Shown here piece after piece: positions 41,372 through 46,876 of a stretch of DNA of 46,876 nt; the first letter of the stretch is position 1; every line of letters starts with the position of its first letter. The stretch spans positions 1-46,876 of the forward strand of contig VGID01000031.1 of assembly GCA_016868035.1 (NCBI GenBank), read 5' to 3'. A program made the position numbers and the translations under genes. This DNA comes from Betaproteobacteria bacterium (GTDB lineage: Bacteria > Pseudomonadota > Gammaproteobacteria > Burkholderiales > SG8-41). Below the pieces are notes generated by a model. The model searched no databases and was not told the origin of the DNA. It saw only the letters and a list, made by a program, of their open reading frames with translations.

Positions 41372-43387
41372 TCAGGCGGAAAGCGCCTTCGGTTCCACCG
41401 GCTCTTCTCCGGCCAAGGCTTCCGGCTCGGCAATGAAATAGCCCTGGGCGTAATCCACGGAAAGCTCGGTGATTTTGGTGAGCGTCGCGGCGTCTTCCAC
41501 CGACTCGGCGACCGTCTTCATGCCGAGGATGTGCCCGATGCGATTGACGGCGTCCACGATGGCGTGATCCATCGGGTCGGTCGTCATGTCCTTGATGAAC
41601 ACGCCCGCGATCTTGAGGTAGTCGACCGGCAGGTACTTGAGGTAGGCGAACGAGGACATGCCCGTGCCGAAATCGTCGAGCGCGAACCGGCAGCCCATGC
41701 CCTTCAGTTCGTGCATGAGCTCGGCCGCCTTGCTCAGGTTCGAGATCGCGGTGGTCTCCGTGATCTCGAAGCACAGCACCCCCGGCGGCAGCTGGTAGCG
41801 CGTGAGCAGATTGCGCAGGAAGTCCGGGAAACTCTTGTCGTTGATGCTGACCCCGGAAATGTTGACCGAATGGAAACTGCGCTCGCCGCCCGGCGGCGGA
41901 TCGTGGCGCGCGGCACCGGGCGCCCACTGCCGGTGCAGGTACTCCACCAGCGAGCTCACCACCCAGCGCTCGATCGACGTGAGCAGGTTGTAGCGCTCGG
42001 CGGCGGGCATGAACCCGGTGGCTGGCACCAGGTTGCCGGCGCGGTCCACCATGCGCACCAGCACCTCATGGTGCGGTTCGCCGATCCCGGCGGCGTTGAG
42101 CGGTGCGATGCGCTGGCGGTAGAGGCGGAACTGGCCGAGCTCGAAGGCCCGGTTGATCTGCGAGACGATCTGCAGCTCCTCGTGCCGTTCGCCGTAGTCG
42201 CGGTCCTCGGGCCGATAGACCTGGACGCGGTCGCGCCCCCGGTTCTTCGCGTCGTAACAGCACGCATCGGCCACGGCCAGCACGCGCTCGCTGTCGCCGC
42301 CCTCGGCCGTGATCGGCACCAGCCCGATGCTGATGCCGACGTTGAAGGTCTTGCCCTCCCATACGAAGCGGAATTCGCGCACCGTCTCGCGCATCGCGTT
42401 TGCGATCCGCAGCGCCTGCTCCGGCGGGCAGGACTCGAGCAGCGCGCCGAATTCGTCCCCGCCGAGACGCGCCAGGGTGTCGCTGCCCCGCATGCGCGAG
42501 AGCATGATCACGGTGAGCTGGCGCAGGAGCTCGTCGCCGGCGCTGTGGCCGCACGTGTCGTTGACCGCCTTGAAGTTGTCGAGGTCCATGAACATCAACG
42601 CGTGCTCGCGCTCCTGCGACCGGGCCGTCTCGATCAGCTCCTTCAGCCGCCGCTCGAATTCGCGGCGGTTGACGAGTCCGGTCAGCGCGTCGTGGCTCGC
42701 CTGCCACGTGAGCTGCTGGGCCATGGCGCGCACCTGGCTCACGTCGTGGAACACCACGATCATGCCGTGCGTGGTGCCGTCGCGGCCGCGGATCGGCGCG
42801 TACGAGTAGCGCACCGGACACTCGCGCCCGTTGCGGTCCACCAGCCGCACCGGCGCCGGCTCCTCCGCCGCCGCCTGAACGGTGAACGGCAGGGGCTCGA
42901 TGAGGCGTCCCGTGCGCTCGTCCAATACACGGTAGACCTCCGAGAGCTGTCTGCCGCGCGCTTCCGCGCCGGTCCAGCCCAGATACTGCTCGGCCACGGG
43001 ATTCATGTACTCGATGCGCCCCGAGGCATCGGTGGTGAGCACGCCGTCCACGATCGAATGCAGCGTCACCTCGGCGAGCTCTTTCTCGCGCTCGAGCTTG
43101 GCTTCGGTGTTGGCGACGACGCGGATCACCAGGATCGCGATCACGGCAACCGCAAGCAATGCGAGCAGCCCGCCGGCGCCGATCCACAACAAGCCCTCGT
43201 GCAGTGCCTGGCTGGCCGCCGCGACTGCCAATGCCGTCTCCCCGTGATTCCCATCGAGCAGGAACTCGACGGTCCCCTGCATGCGCAGCAGTCCGAACGC
43301 GATCAACGCCGTCAGCAACACGAGCAGCAGCCCGAAGCTGACGAACAGCAGATACTTCGATCTCCACTTGGGGCGCGGGGGCGTCAT
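41372..43387 (-). CDS. PAS-GGDEF-EAL cyclic-di-GMP protein, membrane-bound
   Basis: A 671-residue protein. Two transmembrane helices (about 12-34 and 67-91) bracket a short periplasmic loop. A PAS domain follows (about 105-222), then a GGDEF domain (225-392) with GGDEF intact at 309-313 and an inhibitory RxxD site R300-D303. The EAL domain (about 405-660) has EVL at 441-443 in place of EAL, then N509, E541, D571-D572 and K592, with AES in place of AEG at 627-629. Cyclase activity is likely. Phosphodiesterase activity is plausible because most metal ligands remain. Its ATG overlaps the mtfA stop as ATGA, so the two are coupled. Confidence 0.9.
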   Translation of the reverse strand: MTPPRPKWRSKYLLFVSFGLLLVLLTALIAFGLLRMQGTVEFLLDGNHGETALAVAAASQALHEGLLWIGAGGLLALLAVAVIAILVIRVVANTEAKLEREKELAEVTLHSIVDGVLTTDASGRIEYMNPVAEQYLGWTGAEARGRQLSEVYRVLDERTGRLIEPLPFTVQAAAEEPAPVRLVDRNGRECPVRYSYAPIRGRDGTTHGMIVVFHDVSQVRAMAQQLTWQASHDALTGLVNRREFERRLKELIETARSQEREHALMFMDLDNFKAVNDTCGHSAGDELLRQLTVIMLSRMRGSDTLARLGGDEFGALLESCPPEQALRIANAMRETVREFRFVWEGKTFNVGISIGLVPITAEGGDSERVLAVADACCYDAKNRGRDRVQVYRPEDRDYGERHEELQIVSQINRAFELGQFRLYRQRIAPLNAAGIGEPHHEVLVRMVDRAGNLVPATGFMPAAERYNLLTSIERWVVSSLVEYLHRQWAPGAARHDPPPGGERSFHSVNISGVSINDKSFPDFLRNLLTRYQLPPGVLCFEITETTAISNLSKAAELMHELKGMGCRFALDDFGTGMSSFAYLKYLPVDYLKIAGVFIKDMTTDPMDHAIVDAVNRIGHILGMKTVAESVEDAATLTKITELSVDYAQGYFIAEPEALAGEEPVEPKALSA

Positions 43388-44190
43388 GGGCCCGCTCCCG
43401 GTGCCGGCGCTTGGACCCCGTACCCGGGCACGCGGGCCATCGGGTCCTGCCGGTAGAACAGCGAGAGCTGGCGGTAGACCGCCGGATACTCGGCGTGCAC
43501 GGCTTCCGGTGTCTCGAAGAACGCCTCGCTCAGCACCGCGAAGAACTCGGCGGGGTTTTCCGCGGCGTATTCGTCGATGCGGGTGTCTTCCCTTCGTTCC
43601 AGCCGGGCGCAGAACCCCTCGTAGGCCGAGCGGAAGACCTGCGTCCAGGCCGCCCGGTCCATCCCCGGATGCAGCGGCGGGAAGCCGTTCGCGTCCCCGT
43701 TGAGCATGTCGAGCTTGTGCGCGAATTCGTGCAACACGACGTTGTAACCGGTATCCCTGCCCCCGTGCCTCGCGTCGGCCCACGACAGGATCACCGGCCC
43801 GGCAAGCCAGGATTCCCCCGTCATCGGCTCCTCGACGCGGTGGGCGACGCCGTCCTCGTCCACGAACTCGTACTCGACCACGAACTCGTCGGGGTACACG
43901 ATCACCTCAACCCAGCCGCGGTAGCAATCGAGATCGAGATTGAGGATGAGCATACAGGCCTGCGCCGCGATGCACACGCGCATTTCGTCACGCATGGCAA
44001 GCCGGCCCGCACCGACGATGGATTTCTCGTGCAGAAACAGGACTACCCAGTCGCGCAACCGGGCGCGTTCTTCCGCGGACAGCGCGCGCAGGAACGCGTA
44101 GCGTTCGAGCGCCGCGCGCCAAAGTTTCTCGTCGAGTGTGGCGCGCCTCAGGATGCGGCTGCGGCGCCAGCGTCTAAGAGCCCCAAACAT
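43384..44190 (-). CDS. mtfA: MtfA-like zinc peptidase
   Basis: A 268-residue M90-family metallopeptidase. HEFAHKLDMLNG near 170-181 carries the HExxH-like HEFAH zinc motif, and YAAENPAEFFAVLSEAFFE near 218-236 supplies the third ligand glutamate. In E. coli, MtfA binds and inactivates the glucose-PTS repressor Mlc; this organism may use it differently. The ATG at 44190 gives the usual MFG-L-RR start; a GTG four codons upstream is in frame. The start codon and its upstream sequence lie within one end of an inverted repeat whose other end is at 44700. Confidence 0.88.
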   Translation of the reverse strand: MFGALRRWRRSRILRRATLDEKLWRAALERYAFLRALSAEERARLRDWVVLFLHEKSIVGAGRLAMRDEMRVCIAAQACMLILNLDLDCYRGWVEVIVYPDEFVVEYEFVDEDGVAHRVEEPMTGESWLAGPVILSWADARHGGRDTGYNVVLHEFAHKLDMLNGDANGFPPLHPGMDRAAWTQVFRSAYEGFCARLERREDTRIDEYAAENPAEFFAVLSEAFFETPEAVHAEYPAVYRQLSLFYRQDPMARVPGYGVQAPAPGAGP

Positions 44191-44210
44191 GGTGAAACGC
44201 ACGATGCGCT

Positions 44211-44304
44211 GGCACGATTTTGGCTCAGGGCGCGAAGCAAGGCCCGCCGCTTAGCCACACTAAGCAAGGGGCTTGCGACAAAGCCATGGGCCAAAATTCG
44301 CGCC
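44211..44304. repeat. 94-bp imperfect palindrome
   Basis: The two halves are inverted copies centred on GCTTAG-CCACA-CTAAGC. They share the outer GGCNCGA-TTTTGGC and CGCAAG-type segments, about two thirds identical. It could form a long hairpin in single-stranded DNA or RNA. Confidence 0.65.
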
Positions 44305-44339
44305 AGCCCGAAGGGTTGTAGCCAGAATCGGCGACGCGC

Positions 44340-44567
44340 TGGAACGTGGAGCAGGGGCCCCGTGTACGGGGATGCGACCGTGAAGGCGCGTGTGAGGACC
44401 GCGCATCCAGCGCTCTATATTGTCCCGCTCCGGGGGGCCGGTGGAACGCGGAGCAGGGGACCCGCTTGCGGGGATGCGACCGTGGAACCGGCCATGAGCG
44501 CGTCGCAACCGGCCCTATGCGCGCCTTCGCGGTCAGATCCCCGGAGGGGCCCCGCTTCCACGCTCCG
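44340..44567. repeat. GC-rich palindromic units, copies 2-4
   Basis: Copy 2 (44340-44382) and copy 3 (44441-44486) are direct and share GGAACGNGGAGCAGGGG, CCCG, a short loop, then CGGGGATGCGACCGTG. Copy 4 (44521-44567) is inverted and more diverged. The same unit occurs at 41155-41200. Confidence 0.75.
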
Positions 44568-44755
44568 ACGCGCCATCCAACGATGAAACGCTTGGAACCT
44601 GCTCCGCCCTGCGCGGGACGCTTTGTCGCTCGGCTTGCCAATATGGGAAATATTGTCTGCACCTCGTTTCGCGCCATCACCAATTCTGGCAACAACGCAC
44701 GTGTGTTTCACCATGTTTGAGGCTCTCGCCACTGCATGCCGGTGCGTTGAGCCTC

Positions 44756-45160
44756 TTATCGTGCCTTGCGCCCGTCGGCGATCTCGTGCTCGATGTCCCC
44801 GAACAGCAGCCTGGGCCAGTCGGGGGGAAAGGTGATCATCGCGATCCGCGGCTTGGACACCACCTCGACGCTGGTCGCGCGCTCGCCGGCACGGTTGACG
44901 AAGACCGCGATGCGCTCGCCGAGGCTGGTCCAGGTCGCCCCGCTCGCGAGCAGGATGCGCCCGCTCGCCGGGTCCTGCTCGACCACCGCGAGCTTGCGTT
45001 TCGCCGCCGCGGTGAGCGTTGCCTGGAACACGATCTCGAACGGCTGCCGGAACGTGCGCTTGATGCCCTGCCCCTTCGCCTCCTTCACCGTGTCCACCGT
45101 CGCGCAGCCGCCGGCGAGGGCGAGCGCCGCTGCGCACAGGATCGCCGCGAGCCGCCTCAT
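44756..45160 (-). CDS. Lipoprotein, function unknown
   Basis: A 134-residue predicted lipoprotein. The signal peptide MRRLAAILCAAALALAGGC ends in the lipobox LAGGC, with the modified cysteine at 19. The mature part includes TVDTVKEAKGQG, FRQPFEIVFQATLTAA and FGDIEHEIADG. It resembles short DUF-type lipoproteins that follow rmuC, but I cannot name the family. Its ATG overlaps the rmuC stop as ATGA, so it is translationally coupled. It ends about 30 bases from the repeat element. Confidence 0.8.
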   Translation of the reverse strand: MRRLAAILCAAALALAGGCATVDTVKEAKGQGIKRTFRQPFEIVFQATLTAAAKRKLAVVEQDPASGRILLASGATWTSLGERIAVFVNRAGERATSVEVVSKPRIAMITFPPDWPRLLFGDIEHEIADGRKAR

Positions 45161-46395
45161 TTGGCTCCCTTGTTTTCTTCCCTCAACTCGACCACCTTGA
45201 GCTTCGAGCCTTCCTCGGGCGGCTCGAGCTCGGCCCCCTCGATGCGCTGGAACTGCTGCGTGATCTTGCCGCCCGTCACCTGTATTTTCTCCACATCCTC
45301 GCTCGCCAGGCGTATGTGCCGGGCAAGGTCCTTCAGCCGCTCGTCGAAGCGGCCGAACTCGACCGCGAGCCGCGCGAGCGCCTCCTTGATGACGTGGATC
45401 TGCTTGCGCGTCTCCACGTCCTTCAGCACCGCCCGGGCGGTGTTGAGCACCGCCATCAGCGTCGTCGGCGACACGATCCACACGCGCCTTGAATTCGCGT
45501 AATCGACGACCTCGGCGTGGTGCGCGTGGATCTCGGCGAATACCGCCTCGGCGGGCACGAACATCACCGCGCCATCGGAGGTCTCGTTCGCGATGATGTA
45601 CTTCCTCGCAATGTCCTCCACGTGCTTTTTCACGTCGGCGCGGAACTGGCGCTGCGCCGCGGCGCGTTCCACGTCGTTGCCCTCCGGCGCGAGCATCCGG
45701 TGGTAATTTTCCAGCGGGAACTTCGAGTCCACGCACACGAGCCCGGTCGGCTCCGGCAGCTTCAGCACGCAGTCCACCCTCGCGCCGCTGGAGAGCGTGT
45801 ACTGCATCTCGAATGCCGCGGGCGGCAGGACGTTTCGCACCAGCGCCTCGAGCTGCACCTCCCCGAAAGCGCCGCGCGAGCGCTTGTCGCCGAGCAGCTC
45901 CTGCAGGCTCACCACGCTGCCGGTGAGGGTCTCGATCTTCTTCTGCGCCTCGTCTATGGTCGCGAGCCGCGCCATCACGTTGACGAAGGTCTCGTTGGTC
46001 TTCTTGAAGCCCTCGTCGAGCCGCTCGTTCACCTTGCCGGCAATCTGCTCCAGCCGCTGGTCGATCCTCGCGTTCAGCTTGTCGGTGGTCTCGCTCAAAC
46101 TCGCCGCGAGCGACAGTTGCAGCTGGCGCACGCTGTCGCGCGTCTGCTTCAACTCCTCGGCGACCGAGCCGCGGAGCCGGTCGCTCGAGTCGGCGAGGTG
46201 GCCGCCCAGGCGGTCGCCCTGGCGCGTCAGGCCCTCGTGAAGATCGGTCAGCATCGCGCGGTGCTTCGCCTCGAGCCCCTGCGCGATATCGCCCGGCAGG
46301 CGCTCCACGGAGCCGGTGAGCCGCCGCGCCCGGAATAGCATCCATACGACGACGGCAAGCGCGGCAAGCGCGGAGCCCAGGGCAAGTTCAACCAT
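45157..46395 (-). CDS. rmuC: DNA recombination protein RmuC
   Basis: A 412-residue protein. An N-terminal transmembrane anchor (about 2-22) is followed by a long coiled coil (about 35-165). The RmuC domain follows, with SRGAFGEVQLEALVRNVLPP near 180-200, VDCVLKLPEP, CVDSKFPLENY, and the SPTTLMAVLNTARAVLKD segment near 315-332. The core resembles PD-(D/E)XK nucleases. RmuC limits inversions and affects chromosome rearrangement, which is noteworthy in so repeat-rich a region. The start at ATG 46395 places the anchor at the N terminus. Confidence 0.92.
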   Translation of the reverse strand: MVELALGSALAALAVVVWMLFRARRLTGSVERLPGDIAQGLEAKHRAMLTDLHEGLTRQGDRLGGHLADSSDRLRGSVAEELKQTRDSVRQLQLSLAASLSETTDKLNARIDQRLEQIAGKVNERLDEGFKKTNETFVNVMARLATIDEAQKKIETLTGSVVSLQELLGDKRSRGAFGEVQLEALVRNVLPPAAFEMQYTLSSGARVDCVLKLPEPTGLVCVDSKFPLENYHRMLAPEGNDVERAAAQRQFRADVKKHVEDIARKYIIANETSDGAVMFVPAEAVFAEIHAHHAEVVDYANSRRVWIVSPTTLMAVLNTARAVLKDVETRKQIHVIKEALARLAVEFGRFDERLKDLARHIRLASEDVEKIQVTGGKITQQFQRIEGAELEPPEEGSKLKVVELREENKGAK

Positions 46396-46459
46396 GCGCC
46401 ATTCTAGCGTGTGCGAGGACGCGGCCCAAGCTGCGGCTCCGGGCCCGCGGGGCAGGCGT

Positions 46460-46876
46460 TCAGCCTGCCTCGCGCAGCGCAACCGAGGGCGGAGTGGAGA
46501 ACACGGAGCGCAGCCCGATGCGCGCATTGAGCATCACCAGGCACGCGCCGACCAACGGCCCGAGGAGCGCGAGCCAGTAGTTCGGCTCCAGATTCAATTG
46601 AAACACTTCGAATGCGAGCACGCTCCCGATCGCGAGGGCCGCCGCCGAGCCGAGTGCGCCCGCCAAAAGTCCCATGAACAGGAACTCCACGCGGTGCGCC
46701 GCGCGCACCTGCCGCGCCCGCGCGCCGAGCGCGCGCAGCAGGGCGGCCTAGCGCCGGCGCTCGTCCTCGGTGGCGCCGAGCGCGGCGTACAGCACGATAA
46801 GGCCCGCCGCGAGCGCGAACAGGAACACGAACTGCACCGCGGCGATCACCTGGTCGAGGATCGTCTGGAGTTGCCG
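46460..46876 (-). pseudogene. FtsX-type ABC permease C-terminus, interrupted by TAG
   Basis: The frame from the window edge reads ILDQVIAAVQFVFLFALAAG, then VLYAALGATEDERRR, a TAG at 46750-46748, and AALLRALGARARQVRAAHRV, continuing to ALREAG with no change of frame. This is the last part of a YbbP/FtsX-family permease: the end of the soluble domain, two further helices and the usual SVALREAG end. Relatives have glutamate at the stop position (GAG), so a single G-to-T change or a sequencing error explains it. The 5' part lies outside the window. The gene is a pseudogene, unless the TAG is an error. Confidence 0.8.

Larger units (their letters stand above)
44177..44726. mobile_element. 550-bp repeat element bounded by 27-bp inverted repeats
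   Basis: The ends 44177-44203 and 44700-44726 are inverted and match at 25 of 27 positions. Inside lie a 94-bp imperfect palindrome (44211-44304) and three GC-rich palindromic units (44340-44382, 44441-44486, and the inverted copy 44521-44567). A GTTGTNGCCAGAATNGG motif occurs at 44316-44331 and inverted near 44685. No transposase is encoded. It looks like a composite of REP or MITE-type non-autonomous elements. Open frames here are products of the repeats and not genes. Confidence 0.6.

Noticed and set aside
44260..44695. Small genes within the repeat element near mtfA
   Set aside because: The short frames encode Arg/Pro-rich repeats that follow the palindromic DNA units and have no ribosome sites.

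Overview
The window looks like a chromosomal segment of an uncultured or poorly characterised betaproteobacterium, probably near Burkholderiales or Rhodocyclales. The evidence is high G+C, the order msrB-yciB-yciI-bolA-parvulin-purL, a proteobacterial-type 1295-residue PurL, a TctA/TctB-type tricarboxylate transporter, and a formate dehydrogenase operon carrying DUF3305/DUF3306 genes. I saw no rRNA or tRNA gene, phage gene, transposase or CRISPR array.

Layout. 0.3-12 kb holds catabolic genes: a persulfide dioxygenase-rhodanese fusion, a LeuA-like DRE-TIM enzyme, a polysaccharide deacetylase-like hydrolase, a LigI-type amidohydrolase, a HAD dehalogenase-like protein, a ketopantoate-reductase-like enzyme, an IDH/IPMDH-family dehydrogenase, tctA and tctB, and a FAD-linked 2-hydroxyacid dehydrogenase. 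12-20 kb is core housekeeping: msrB, yciB, yciI, bolA, a periplasmic parvulin, purL and nnrD/E. At 20.15-20.7 kb two small genes flank a structure that reads as an integron attC site. 20.9-41.1 kb is a molybdenum/tungsten and formate island: moaE, moaD, mobB, a TSUP permease, the tungstate transporter tupBCA, moeA, a class I fumarase, a ten-gene formate dehydrogenase operon (38.1 to 28.7 kb, minus strand), and divergent moaA, fdhD and mobA. 41.3-46.9 kb carries a GGDEF-EAL protein, mtfA, a lipoprotein, rmuC and the end of an FtsX-type permease that is broken by an in-frame TAG.

How the genes work together. TupABC would import tungstate (or molybdate). MoaA, MoaD/MoaE, MoeA, MobA and MobB cover most of the steps from GTP to the bis-MGD cofactor; moaC is not in the window. 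FdhD and a TorD-family chaperone would mature the Tat-exported catalytic subunit FdhA, which passes formate electrons through FdhB and cytochrome b FdhC to the quinone pool. A 693-residue multi-cluster ferredoxin-like protein and DUF3305/DUF3306 lead the same operon, and two small exported proteins are translationally coupled to the FDH subunits.

The most unusual DNA is intergenic. Many gaps hold 7-bp tandem arrays of differing sequence, most of them built as two inverted arms. Gene stop codons often lie inside the first heptamer. A second repeat type is a GC-rich palindromic unit near 41.2 and 44.3-44.6 kb, linked to a partial duplication of the mobA 3' end and to a 550-bp inverted-repeat-bounded element that overlaps the mtfA start.
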